Positions 36,066 to 47,890 of a stretch of 64,000 nucleotides of DNA are shown in pieces. The notes beneath the pieces are model-generated. The model did not search any database. It was not told where the DNA came from and was given only the letters and a program-made list of their open reading frames with translations. The first letter of the stretch is position 1. Each line of letters starts with the position of its first letter. The DNA is from Flexamia atlantica. Its lineage: Eukaryota; Arthropoda; Insecta; Hemiptera; Cicadellidae. Position numbers and translations under genes: made by a program. The stretch lies in assembly GCA_035578135.1 (NCBI GenBank), contig JAQJVK010000024.1:1860001-1924000 (forward strand). Reading direction: 5' to 3'.

Positions 36066-36518
36066 CAACACACACCACACTTCCACTTTCACACTTTCCA
36101 AAATATATGTTCCTATTTAAAAAAAGCCTAATAAAAGTAATAAAAGTCCTAATCTTCACATCTAAGTCCAAATTTAGGTTCCGACTTAAGTTCTTGAGAG
36201 TAAGATTTCATTTCCGAACATTGAAAAGAGCAAGATAACCCTATAAAGGTAAAAATACCTGCTTGAAGGAAAGGAAAACAATACCTGCTTGAATGGCCAT
36301 TGGGTTAATCAGGAAGCAGCTCAAATGGTCCCCGAGGACGTTTCCTTACTATTATACTTTTCTACTCTCTAGCAAATCCGTATTACTAGTGCTTACGAGC
36401 ACTTTAACAGCTTCGATTAGATAGATAGATATACGATATTATAGATAGTATGATAGATTAAATAGATATTACGATTTTCAACAAATATAAATAATATTTA
36501 AGGCTATTATTTGATAGG
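36066..36518 (+). repeat. 0.45-kb direct repeat, copy B
   Basis: Second copy of the 34893-35345 block. Differences are a few substitutions and a loss of TATCAAA beside TATTACTA in this copy, so the duplication is fairly young. Confidence 0.85.
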
Positions 36519-37079
36519 GGATGCCTTTTTTTCTTACTCATTAAAAAGGTTGTAGGTATTAACTTACTTCAAACAATTGATTCGTTCATGTATCGGTATG
36601 TAGAGATAACTTTTAAATACAGAGGTAATTGCTTAAACAATTATGACACTGTTATAAGAGAAAAAAAAATCATAAGTTTAATTATTCGATACAAAACTAA
36701 ACATACACAGCCCATTGTAAATTTCCCTGTGATTGTTTTTAAAGGAAAACTAATTAAATTTATTCGATTTCAGAGAGAATGGATATAAATGGCTTTTTTA
36801 CTCATATGCCGGATTAACTTACTACTTCAGCTGATTATTTTTTTAATTATTTCACAAACGCGTGATTTTAATGCAAAACCTAAATATATGAGTAAATTTT
36901 ATTTTTAAACATCTATTTAATATTTTTGTTCGATTTGCGAATTTAGTTTGAACCGTTCTAGTTTTTAGAGATAATAACAGGAATCAATGTGATCTGTCAA
37001 ACTGATAATGGCACGAGCTTCACTCAGAATTTTTTAGTGAAAATGGAAGCTCCAAGAGATGTAATAAAATAAAATACAC

Positions 37080-37520
37080 CCGTCGCAGCAGACCTGCGTA
37101 CTCAGCGAATTTCCATAGGATTTATTTTGTATATGTGAGCATTCAACTTGTTTGAAGGAAAGTATCATTTGAATACGTTAAGTAAATAATATACTAAAAA
37201 CGCATATTTAATCATTCATGAGCTTTAAAAATGAGGAAAATTAACAAAGAGACCATATTGGTTTTCATTAGTAATACATACACTTTTGTATTTTATATAA
37301 TTCTTAGTCTTTTAATTTTTAATACCTGTAATCTTGTTATAGATTATAAATGTCAACAAACATATAACCAATGAACTCAAAACACCCAAAACAAACAAAT
37401 AATTCAATCTCACGAAAAAATTAAATTCAATCATATGGTCAGTTTTATAGTAACTAAAACATCCTTGTTGCAACAGACCTACATCTCCCGCCAATTTCAA
37501 TAAAACATATTATCAATCCT
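37080..37520. repeat. Degenerate copies of the CCCGTTGCAGCAGACCTGC family
   Basis: CACCCGTCGCAGCAGACCTG occurs at about 37077 and CCTTGTTGCAACAGACCTAC at about 37463. Both resemble the left arm of the 2728-2876 element. The sequence between is AT-rich with no coding. Confidence 0.5.
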
Positions 37521-37759
37521 CATAATTAAACATATCATATATTATGCTACATTTTCAGGCAGTTTAGACCGAGACATCCCCCCCCCAAATGCTCTTACTT
37601 TCTTTATTAAATTTAAAAATATTTTATATTTTTTGATATAGTATATATTTTCTGCAAAATCTTGATCAATGAACTCTAACTATTCAAAATAAACACAAAT
37701 AATATATTCAACACCTGCAAATTTAATCATATGTTCAGAATTGTATTTTTAAAAAACAT

Positions 37760-38121
37760 CTCAAATCAGGGTGACTATACTTTTTGGAGGGAAAAATTAA
37801 AAACAAAATATTGGACAACGTACTGTGTTTAGCACATCCAATATTATACAATATCTAAGCAACGGATTGACGTAGAATAATAATTGAAAATGCTAAATTG
37901 TTTGTTTTTAAGCTGAATTCAATTTTGACAATTACGTTTAAAAATAATTAGTAAAAAGGTGTTAAATCATGAAAATAAATTTTATTTTGTGAAAAAAACT
38001 TTTTTATAGTAAATCAATCTTGCTGGTTTGCGAACTCGAAGTGATGAATGACGCTTTACACGTTTGTTTCAAATTTCATCAAGATTGGACCTTTTTTACA
38101 AAAGTTATCGCGCCTACGGAC

Positions 38122-38178
<57 letters not shown>

Positions 38179-38310
38179 TATGAAAATGAACGAACGGTGT
38201 TTTTGGGGTCTAGGGACCTCAAAATGAAAAAATAACATGGTCCCGAGCTTAAGTCTCACCGTGCCGCCTACGGTAATAGCTACTTCCCTATAGGGGAAAT
38301 TCGCTAATAC
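37760..38310 (+). repeat. Interspersed repeat with TA microsatellite (copy 2)
   Basis: Homologous to 2935-3560: GGACAACGTACTGTGTTTAG at about 37813, a GCGAACTCGAAGTGATGAAT segment, TTTCATCAAGATTGGACC, then a long (TA)n at about 38124-38178, then CCTCAAAATGAAAAAATAAC and GGGGAAATTCGCTAATACAA. Frames through the TA run are an artefact of the simple repeat. Confidence 0.6.
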
Positions 38311-39118
38311 AAGAGAAAAATCATTTCGATATTTGACGATAATTCGGCGATAAGTGTACTTTTTCTTTCTAAAATTTAAAGCCCTAATTTTTCTTAGTAG
38401 TACCCATGTTTTCATTGGAATCACGTGAAAATTGGGTACATACCAATATTTTTTTACATTTATTATATTTTACTATTTTATCTTGTTTTTCACATAAATG
38501 TCACATCTTGTTTTGATAAACAAATACTAAGGCAATTTGATATTAATACTAAGGAACGATTTATAATCAGCAATTTAAATTATCATCGATACAGTTCCAA
38601 ATTATTTATTTTGGTGTGCTTGTCCCCTAGTAAGTTTCTGCTAAACATATTTGATAGATTATTCCAAAAATCATTTTTGTACAAAATATCTATTGAAAAC
38701 TAAAATATTATGTTGATAGAAGATAAAAATACATTAGGATTTTGTAACAAATACTTTCCAAATAATTATATGATAAAAAAGAAAAGTAAGACTTCGCATA
38801 AAGGAATTTAATTTTTTCCCTGATGCGTAATTTACAGAGGTGATATTTCAGGACAAGAAATGCATATGAAACAGGCACATCCGGTCTGCGTATGCATGGG
38901 TAAGAGGGTCATTACTGCGCAACTAGAGCCATCTTGTATTAAATAACTGGGTAATATCTTTATAAAATATAATTGTTTATGGCTTACAAGAAATTATTTT
39001 TCTTGATTTCCTGGTAAATGATTTTGGTTCATAGTAACATTGCATTACACTGGCAATAGCCATTAATCACTGAACTACCTATTAAAACGTAGAACTTTAG
39101 CAAAAAATATTCTTCTTT
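38311..39118. other. No gene recognised
   Basis: AT-rich. The frame at 38425-38703 is I/F/L/N-rich, lacks recognisable motifs and is probably chance. Confidence 0.4.
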
Positions 39119-39348
39119 TATTTACTACCTATTGCTTGATCATTGATAACTTCAAGGAAATATTTCCTTTTTTCCCGAACTGGATTTTTGATTTTGGCTT
39201 CGAGATCGTCGGTAAAGACAGGTGGTTGGCCACTCCTCTCTTCATCGTGGACATTAATGTGACCATCTTTACAGTTCGGGAAAAAAGGAAATTCAAAATT
39301 ATTGATCTCTGAGTGTTTCCCACAAATTCCATGAACTCCTCTGTACAC
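39119..39348 (-). pseudogene. mariner-type transposase, N-terminal (HTH) fragment
   Basis: The minus-strand frame contains NCKDGHINVHDEERSGQPPV followed by FTDDLEAKI...VREKRKYFLEV. The HDEERSGxP segment followed by TDDLE and then a charged helix is the mariner-type helix-turn-helix region that binds the terminal inverted repeat. The fragment is about 75 codons. The upstream residues and the catalytic D,D34D core are missing. A partner C-terminal fragment lies about 30 bp away on the opposite strand, so the original gene has been rearranged. Confidence 0.6.
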
Positions 39349-39375
39349 AATTGTAACCTTTGTCGGTTTGTAAAT

Positions 39376-39495
39376 GACGATGAACTTAAAGATGGTGTCA
39401 GAGGGTGGCTACAGGCGGCAGAATTATTTTCAGCACACATTGAAAAGCTTCTCCCTGGATATGACAAGTGCCTAAATATTTTGGGAACTATGTAG
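39376..39495 (+). pseudogene. mariner-type transposase, C-terminal fragment
   Basis: The plus-strand frame reads FVNDDELKDGVRGWLQAAEL then FSAHIEKLLPGYDKCLNILG and ends in TAG. The W..........GI.KL..RYDKC(L) tail is typical of the C-terminus of mariner transposases. Only about 40 codons remain. Its orientation is opposite to the N-terminal fragment just to the left. Confidence 0.6.
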
Positions 39496-39849
39496 AAAAG
39501 TTGTTTAGGGTATACTCTAAGATGTATATAATAATAATGTTTTAAATACATTGAGAACTTTTTTTACTTCCAAAAACCTCCTAAATTGTTGAATTTCAGA
39601 ATGAGTTTAATCATATCTGAATCTGTATATTTTTTGCAATTCTGATTCTAGCTGCACTAGATTGCTGGATTACAGTTCTTTGCAGTGGATTTATTCATAC
39701 TAAAGAAATGGAGATTTAGTCTAATCCAAAATATATTATTAAGTATAATATTCTTCAAAAGAGCTCTAATTTAGTGGGTTTCATTTCAAAACTGCCTTAT
39801 ATATTTGCAGATTTTTGGAACGGTTTGGACCATTTTCATCTTGTTAAAC

Positions 39850-39932
39850 ATCATGTTAAGGTTAATGTATCTAAGGTTAATGTTAAGGTTAATGTACGTT
39901 AAGGTTAATGTAACTGTTAAATGTTAAAGCGT
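39850..39932 (+). repeat. Short tandem repeat, GTTAAGGTTAATGT type
   Basis: Imperfect units of GTTAAGGTTAATGT are repeated about five times. It precedes a hairpin CCGAGCTTCGCTCGG at about 39949-39963. Confidence 0.65.
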
Positions 39933-39944
39933 TAATATCTGGGG

Positions 39945-40925
39945 ACCGAGCTTCGCTCGGGGGAAAGCAGTAGCATTTTCAAATGTTCATATTGCTCCTC
40001 ACAATGACAATTACCTTTGTAATTTGATTTACTGAGGTTTGTTTTGCTCAGTAATTGAATTTATTCAGTCTTTGTTTTCTAATCAATGCTCTCATCGCTC
40101 GTTTCAGTGGCCAAGCGCACGTTGTTGTATATCTCAACGCTGTCTTAATAAATTGCTCGACACTGCCATTCGTTAACAGACTACAACATCACAGAGAATT
40201 CAAATTATATGATCTTACTTCACAAAAAATAATAATACTTTTCACAAATGACAATAAATTTTCTGAGCATCTAAATTTTGAAATACAAACTGAAGCATGA
40301 GGTGGATTGAGTATATAATATCACGTATTTTTCTAATACGAATCTTGTCCTCATAAAATAAACTTGTTCTTTGTAGAGCTTTGAGAATTTGCTTACCTCT
40401 ATTTCATAAATTGTATTTGCAAACTTTAAGAAACATTAAACTGATGATTTAAATTTAGTAAATCTAAAGCATAAAAACACCTTTATGTAAACAAATACAT
40501 GTTAGTGCTTTGATATTGTTTATTTCTAATTAGGCCTAACCTAAAACACATCTGTGTGCCTGCTTGGAATTTTCAGATGGGTATATACTTCATGAGCAAT
40601 CTGTACTCAATTTTATTATCTCTGCTCTATTCCACTCTACTGGCAAAGTTATAAACGCTTTAGGTGGCTTGGTCATGAACAGCTGGATGATTCTTTTGTT
40701 TAGTTTTTCCTTGTAATTGGCAACTCATACGACCCCAAGTTAAAAAAATCAACTTAAAATTTATTTTTTCTAAAAAATTGTGTTTCTACAGCAAATTCAA
40801 CTACGTAGGTGAACTTAAAAATTAAAACTTCGCCTATGTGCAAAATTTTATTAATCTCGTTAGAACCGTTTTCGAGATAGGATTTATATACATACAGGAA
40901 TTGCTCATTTAAAGTAATAGGATTA
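39945..40925 (+). repeat. Possible interspersed repeat with hairpin start
   Basis: ATCTGGGGACCGAGCTTCGC..TCGG forms a perfect GC hairpin at the left. At the right, GAACCGTTTTCGAGATAGGA followed by TATATACATACAGGAATTGC is the kind of tail often seen in insect repeats. I cannot name the family, and the link between the two ends is inference. No coding is recognised. Confidence 0.3.
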
Positions 40926-41554
40926 TATTTACAAATGTTTCGTATTGAAATTGCGTTTCTTTTTAGTAAATAATCATACCTGAGGTAAGGTTAGGTTTTC
41001 TAAAGAGAGCTAAGAAATTGACAAGTAATTGAGCTAAGTAAGGGAGCTGAGAACTAGGATAGTGATTCTTTTAAAATTCATCCCAAATAATATGCAAATA
41101 AAATTCAAGAAATAGCATAAATAATTAACTTAGATCTCTAATAAAATGGAGGATTTCAAATAATTTACCTATCTTTACTTTTTTCTCGAAAATGTATAAT
41201 GACATAGCTCCATCTGGAATCCACTTCTTAATATAAATCTTGGATTGAAAATAGACAATCTTATTGAAACATGTAAGTTTAAATATTATTAAATATAATA
41301 AGTCGCGCGTAAACAGAATTGTCATGGCTCAGCCCCTGTTTTAGTTCTTAAAAAACGGACACCTTACTTAAAAAATAACTTCAGAATTTGTTCTATTTGT
41401 TTTAGGCTTATTCAAATTCTTTGCAATTTTTAGTTCTAATTGTAAATCATAAAATAAAATTTTAATCCATTAAGTTAATAATTCTTTCAAGCCTATGATT
41501 TTTTAATTGGACTTACCATTAACACGGCAAAATATTGAGTTCCGGAGCTGTAGA
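40926..41554. other. No gene recognised
   Basis: AT-rich DNA. The frame at 41125-41325 (minus) shows no known motif. Confidence 0.4.
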
Positions 41555-41558
41555 TTAA

Positions 41559-42004
41559 GAGGGTTCGCTACCTAAGCCAAAATATGCCTACAACACGCTC
41601 TGCGCGGTGTCATTTAACGCCTGCAGTTTTCATAATAAAATTTAATTTAATATACTATTTCAAAGATAAAGAATTGTAGAATGTTTATTGAATATCCAAA
41701 ATCGTTCATATTTGCGCATTCTGAAAATATATTCCGTTGAAGTTGGGCAACTTTAACGCCACTTTTTTTAATGGATGAGCATAAATGATTTTGGAGAACT
41801 AATAAACACTATGCAACTCGTTATCTCTACAATAGTATTTCCAAAAAAAAGATTATTTTTGGAATTGAAGACGCTTAATGACACCGCGTTGCCTTTTGCC
41901 GTGAAAAGTGCACCAATTTAACATGGGCTCCTATGGAGCCGAAGTCCCAAAAGTCGCCACTACTGTCTCAGAAAAACGAAAACTGCCGCAGGTAGGGAAC
42001 CCTC
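41559..42004. mobile_element. TTAA-flanked MITE (GAGGGTTC ends)
   Basis: The element begins GAGGGTTCGCTACCTAAG and ends with the inverse (CTGCCGCAGGTAGGGAACCC..TC). It is flanked on both sides by TTAA (41555-41558 and 42005-42008). TTAA duplication is the signature of piggyBac-type transposition. It is about 446 bp with no transposase. Complementarity is mainly terminal. Confidence 0.65.
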
Positions 42005-42008
42005 TTAA

Positions 42009-43932
42009 CTCGGTTACGCTTTTGTAAAAATGGGCCGTATATTAAATTAACGGGTAATAATATTAGAATAGTTATCATATAGCTTCAAAATGCAGTGGAC
42101 CGGCTCCAAGGTATGTTTAAAAGGGCAGAGGAGTTAAAAATGAACGATCAATAAGTGTTTTAATTTACATTTTTACTTCATATAATCATTGAGTTGTTTG
42201 GCCTTTGGAGCTCAGGTGGAAAGGGTACAATAATCAAGAACATAGCGGGAGATAAGTTGACTGGAATTTTCTCATGGAGGACCAATATTTGAGAATCACC
42301 AGGACAGTGAAGTTTCCGCCTCGGTAGATACTGTAGTTGTATTCGAAGTCATTTCGCCAGGACCATCAGTTGCATTTCCCCAACTGTTGCATGATAAAAT
42401 CATTTTTAATTGTTATTGGTAATCTGAATACGATAATAATAAGATTATTTCTATATAAGGCCTTACAAACGACTTACAGATATGATTAAGTTTGAATCAC
42501 ATTTTGTCAATAAGTATCGCATTTTTACAGTGAATTTTATTTTACGGTGTGTGTGGGATGGGCGATATGAAAGCTCTTTTACCCCTAATGAACATCAAGT
42601 TAGTTAAAACATATCTTTAGCTCTGTGTATCGGTAGGCTGCTAAACTTGGCGGCATGAAATTTGGCGCTTCAAATCCTCAACAGCTGATCATTTCCCTCT
42701 TTGATTATATAGGACAATACCCCGTTGCAGCTTTTCTGCATATTCAGCGAATTTTAATTGCAAAAGAACATATTTCAATCCATAATGAGATTTGACATGT
42801 TTTTGTAAGCTCCGTAAGTATAACATGGGTTAACATAAGTATGCAGGTTTGATCTTGAATCTACAAACACTAAGCAGAATTTTCTCCTGGGCAACCATAA
42901 AAACGTGAGGGACGCAAGGTAAAATCCTCAATATTAACTATTCACTAAGCTGGTGGTCTCCGAACCTAACTCCCGTATGGGGTGGCTCTAACATGAAGCG
43001 TCAATGACAGACCATTTCCTGATTTCATCCGTAATATTAGCCTATTGGGTAAAAATGTTGCTTCAATCGGAAGTTTCCATAATAAATACCCTCTAATTGT
43101 CCAATATCTACTTTTGAAGAGCTAGGCTACATACCAGCCTGATGACGATCTTTTCATGACATCAAAATTTGTTTGTATTTTTGTAATAAATCACATCACT
43201 TTCCTGGGGATATAAATTAAGTGATACAATCTGTGGTTAAGTTTTAGGAGTTCTTCTAACCATTTTTATATTTTCAATTTGAAACAAAGTGAAGTAGGTT
43301 TGTTTTAAGGTCGATGGATAGTGCCGATGTTCCAGGGATTCAGCCCTTTACTATACTGAAGTTGTGTCCTTTCGTAAAAGTCTGAAACGTACTAGCAAAT
43401 GTGGAAATACCACTAACATCACGCATCAAATGTTTAATAGATACTATAGATTATTAAAAATCTTACATTAAATATTTGGTGTTGATATTTTATTTTTAGG
43501 GGATTTTGTCACTATAATCCACTAGTTAATATATTTAAAATATATTTTAATACGTACCTTACATACGCGTACCTTACCATACACATACCTTACCATACGG
43601 ACATGGGTATACCCACATTTGCCCGCAAATAAGAAAATAAAATTAGAACACCTCAACCAAGGGCAACAATCCGAATTATGGTGGCACTGAAAAAAAGAAG
43701 GTTTAATATTCGTATTTATAAAAGGCTACATTGTCATAAAAATCTAGCTTTATTAACAAAACTAGTTAATTAATTCATGATAATAGTTATAAATAGAGAG
43801 CAAACGTTTAATTTTAATCTTTTAATCGTAAAGATTGGAACAATCGCCTTGCGGATAAAAGATTTTCCGTACTTTTTCTCACTTTAGAATTACTTAAATG
43901 AATATATAATGATTAGTTTAGAAAAATCTCCA
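42009..43932. other. No gene recognised; one repeat copy
   Basis: Contains a copy of the CCCGTTGCAGC family at about 42718-42851 (right arm ATAAGTATGCAGGTTTG) and a short ACCTTAC repeat near 43556-43600. The rest is AT-rich without coding signal. Confidence 0.4.
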
Positions 43933-44366
43933 TTAAGGGGAGCGGTAAGGCCCTATGCTACGCATGCTAAAATTGGCAACTTTAGGTCAAAATCAAATCA
44001 AATCAAATCAGCTTTATTTCGAGTAAAATGTATATACATATTATACAAAAGTCATGTATAAAATAATAATCTTAAATACTAATCTTAAATATAACTAAAG
44101 TGACTATAATAATATTGAAATTACCTCTCACATAGGCTTTTTCCGCCCGTGCGTGAGAGTTGCCGTTATCTCTTAGTTTTAATAACAGTTTTAGAGCTGA
44201 GTATTGAAAAAATTAATTAAATTTAGAAAGAAAAAATATAATCAGGAAAGGAAATATGCTATTTAGATTTGCTTGGAAGATGCAGACAATATTTAAAATT
44301 ATTTTCAACAGTGCAAAAAAAAACAGTTTTCAATTACATAATTGGTGTGCAACTTGATATGGACTG

Positions 44367-44388
44367 ACAGACAGACAGACAGATAAGA
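44367..44388 (+). repeat. (GACA)n microsatellite
   Basis: Five tandem GACA units in the 3' region of the minus-strand LINE. Confidence 0.8.
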
Positions 44389-44519
44389 CACCCTGGCAAG
44401 AGCAGGAATTTCCCCCCCTCCCCCCAAAACAGGACAGACGGACTACCTAACATCATGCAACTATGCTCGCACGCACACACTCACTCACTCATTCTCTCAC
44501 TCATTCACTCACTCAATCA

Positions 44520-44638
<119 letters not shown>

Positions 44639-44644
44639 TCTCTT

Positions 44645-46134
44645 TACATACATTCACGGCTCATCGACCGACTACTGCCTATATATATAGATGATATTAA
44701 GTCATCTGTATTTTTCCTTCCAATCGAATGCAGCCAATTGTTTATTCTTACTTTGTATACTGAGAAATATGTATTTAAATTTTTTAAGGAGTCAGGAATA
44801 TTTCTATATAAAACGTGCGAGATATAAAATGAGTTAGTGGTTGAAAAAGTCTTATTCAGTTTAGGGATTTGAATTCCTGAATTTACAATGTTTCTGGTTA
44901 GATAAGTATGAGTTGGAATTTGGAGAATGCTTTTAGAATTTTTAAACAAATTGCAAATAACTGCTCTTATAAAACGTTGTCTCACATCTAAAACTTTAAT
45001 TTCTGCAAACAACGCGTCCGACGGATACCGCCGACACCTTCTCATTGCTGCTTTGAGGATTGCTTTTTGTGTTATTATCAGTGGTTGAATTGTTGATTTA
45101 TACGCCCCACCCCAAGCCAATATCCCTCCCTCTAAGATAGATTGAACATAGGCACAGTATATTATTTTAATTTCTTTTGGGTTTAAAACATGACTAAGTT
45201 GGAAGAAAGCGTAAATTAATTTCCGAAGCTTGTTATTAATAAACTTAACATGCTTATTGCACGACATTCTATTGTCCATCAAAACACCTAAAAAATGAAC
45301 CCTACGAATGAACCCTATCAATAGATTCGCACCCACAGTTTGTCGACTCTAAGTTTCCACAAACATGCAGTTTGAGGCTAGTAATTCGCGTATTGGATCG
45401 ATCCCTCAAAGCGATTGGCATACATTTGGTTTTAGATATGTTAAGTGTTAATACATTTTGACCAAACCAAGACTTAATTTTAGATAAATCCCTCATTGCC
45501 GAATAAAAAACAGAATCCCAAGTGTCACTTTCATGAAGAATAGCTGTATCGTCAGCAAAAAGAAATAGTTTACCTGTGATTTCTACTTTGGCCAAATTGT
45601 TTATATAGATTAAGAACAGTAAAGGACCCAATGTACTACCCTGGATAACTCCGAAATCAATATTTCTAATGCCTCTATTAACCCCATTAATTGCCTCCTA
45701 GAATCCAAGTAACTCCTAAACCAACTGTGTGCCAAACCCTTAATCCCTATCAAATTTAATTTTTCAAGCAGTTTCTGCCTATCTATTGTGTCAAATGCTT
45801 TGGCTAAATCCATAAATAATATTTGGAAACGCTTATTTTTGTCGAGGGAAGAATTTATATCTTTGGTAATTTTGAAAAGCGTGTCAGAGATATTTTTGGA
45901 TTTCCTGAACCCAAACTGGTGTTCTGTTATGATATCATTTATTTCCAGATAAGCAGCTGATTGATCTTTAATGACTTTTTCTAAAACTTTTGAAAAAACA
46001 CTGAGTAAGCTTATTGGGCGAAAATTAGATTTAGTTGTGATGTCGTCTGATTTGTACAGTGGAATAACTTTAGCAACCTTGAGGCCGTCGGGGAACACGC
46101 CGGACGCGATGCTGTTATCAATAATATGGTACAT
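44645..46134 (-). pseudogene. LINE reverse transcriptase, frameshifted
   Basis: Reading leftwards, three frames carry successive parts of a reverse transcriptase. The first (46134-45610) has FPDGLKVAKVIPLYKS, NFRPISLLSVFSKVLEK, HQFGFR and the motif A segment MDLAKAFDTIDR. The second (45660-45302) has VIQGSTLGPLLFLIYIN and the catalytic FADD in LFLFADDTAIL. The third (45336-44645) has RVHFLGVLMDNRM, ILEGGILAWG and a C-terminal thumb region. Frameshifts lie near 45640 and 45330. The motif set is that of LINE RTs in the jockey/CR1 group. The endonuclease is missing. Codon use is AT-rich like the surrounding DNA, suggesting an old copy. Confidence 0.8.
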
Positions 46135-46728
46135 TTTTCTCAGAAACTATTGGAGCTACATCCTTTAAATTTTAAAAGCATAATATATATTCTGTTTAGC
46201 TAACAAAGACATGCATTTTTATAGTAAAATAACAAAAAATAAAAATTTTAGGAATTTAAAAAAATTTAACGATAAAAATCTCATTTTTAGCTAGTAATTT
46301 ATTTTTTAAAATAAGAATATGGTAACCTTTGGTAACAGCTTAGCATGTATAACTAGACTACTATGTCACCTATAAAACAAACGAAAAATTCAAGCCTCTA
46401 TCTCTTATAGTTTTTGAAAAAAGTGTACCTTTGTGTAAAAAAACCAAAGTACCGGAAAATTAGCGGTAAAGTCAAATTAGCGGTCGTGTCCTGGAGGGTT
46501 TTCAGAGCCAAAATCTTGGTGTCTTAGTTTCGTTTTTATTTATTTATATACATTACAAATATTTTTTTCAGCTTAACAACATATGTTTTCTTAAAGGGAA
46601 CCTTACAAAGAATCAAAATATGCTTAAAAAATTTTCGAAAAACAAATTTGCCTTCCTGCTCCCCTTAATAAAAACAATTGTATATAGGATTAAAATAAAT
46701 TTCATGAAAGTGATTAGTAGTTCGAAAT

Positions 46729-46860
46729 AGTTGCTCCGAGAGCAGGTAGGTGGCTCGTAATTAGGTGGCTCGTGACATCAGAGGTCATACCCCCCCCGAG
46801 ATCGATTACCGATATAAGAGTACTTAGCCCCCCCGATCAAAAAGATAAGGACCCCCCTGA
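46729..46860 (+). repeat. Polinton left terminal inverted repeat
   Basis: Contains GGTGGCTCGT twice (46742 and 46757), then AGAGGTCATACC, a C run, GATCGATTACCGATATAAGA and GTACTTAG with further C runs. The same order occurs inverted at the right end. Copies of GATCAATTACC-ATAAG-like subrepeats continue inward. Confidence 0.8.
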
Positions 46861-46906
46861 TCAATTCCCTAGATAAGGATAGCGCAAGAGCCTATCGCTA
46901 CTTTGA

Positions 46907-47015
46907 TATGCAAGTGAGGTTATGAGTATGCAAATGAGGTTTTGATTTGCAAATTAGGTCATACTTCCATATGTAAATGAGGTTATGAACATGGAAATGA
47001 GGTAATGAGTATAGT
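46907..47015 (+). repeat. Tandem ATGCAAATGAGGTTATGAGT-like repeats
   Basis: About five imperfect units of roughly 20-24 bp (ATGCAAGTGAGGTTATGAGT, ATGCAAATGAGGTTTTGAT and so on). They lie just inside the left Polinton terminus and contain octamer-like ATGCAAAT. No equivalent was seen near the right end. Confidence 0.65.
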
Positions 47016-47198
47016 GAAGAGTAATGCATGTAAGCGAACAAGCCTATTGTTATTGGGTTTGAAGCTAAGTTCATGGAAATCCTGCCCCCGTCAGCCTGAC
47101 GCCTGGCACAGATTAGAGTCCATTAGGTTGACAACGGACCTTTTAAACACGCCCTAAAGCGTATTGACCGCGACAGAAAGGCTCCAAGTGGTTTTTGT

Positions 47199-47890
47199 AA
47201 TGAGGTGGCTCGTGACACCAGGGATCAATTACCAAGATAAGAGTACTCAGCCCCCCCCCCCCCCGATCAAAGTGGGGGATAAGGAGACTGACAGGCTTTT
47301 AAGGGGACAAAGCCTAGTTCTGAGAAATGGGGCCACTGCCAACCGTGGCTTACAACCCTTTAGAAAATTCCAGACAACCACTCCCCGACCCTTCCCTTTG
47401 TTTGAATGTTCAGTTAGCGTTTAAAGTTCGTCGCGAGTAGTCCGCATCACAGTTCCCGCACTCGCGAGTTAGCGTTGTGCAATTGTGATATACCTCTATT
47501 GGATCGTGAATATTAGATATTAATAATTTAATTAAATAGTATATATATATCTGCAGGAAAGTGAACATTCCAATACCAAATAATCAATGCTATACATCAA
47601 TCAATAAATTGTGTAATAAAAAAAGTATTTTAACATAAAAAGTATTTTATTTATAATTTGTATTTGCTGCTTATTTGAATCTGTGTGAAATTATCTAAGA
47701 TGTTCAAACGAGTAGAACTTAGATTTTCAACTGCTACGCAGTCCATAGTACAACCGCTCGCGTTTGGTAACTCCAGTGGACCACCCACGTAGCGACCACT
47801 CACCAAGGTCACATGCATACACCGATCAGTTATCGAGATAAGGACCCCCCGCTCAATTATTGATATAAGAACACCCCCCGATCAATTATC
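47199..47890 (+). repeat. Additional copies of terminal-repeat motifs, left side
   Basis: GAGGTGGCTCGTGACACCAG with GATCAATTACCAAGATAAGA recurs at 47202-47256. GTGGACCACCCACGTAGCGA (about 47774) and GATCAGTTATCGAGATAAGG (about 47824), GATATAAGA and GATCAATTATCGAGATAAGA (about 47879) follow. The GGACCACCCA..CGACCACTCA segment is also present inverted at about 58945-58975. The terminal repeat may originally have extended this far. Confidence 0.65.

Noticed and set aside
34893..36518. LTR retrotransposon
   Set aside because: Direct repeats are present, but there are no TG/CA ends, gag-pol coding or primer-binding site. It is kept only as a direct repeat.
38020..38424. Ile/Tyr-repeat frames on both strands
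   Set aside because: They are translations through a (TA)n tract within an interspersed repeat.
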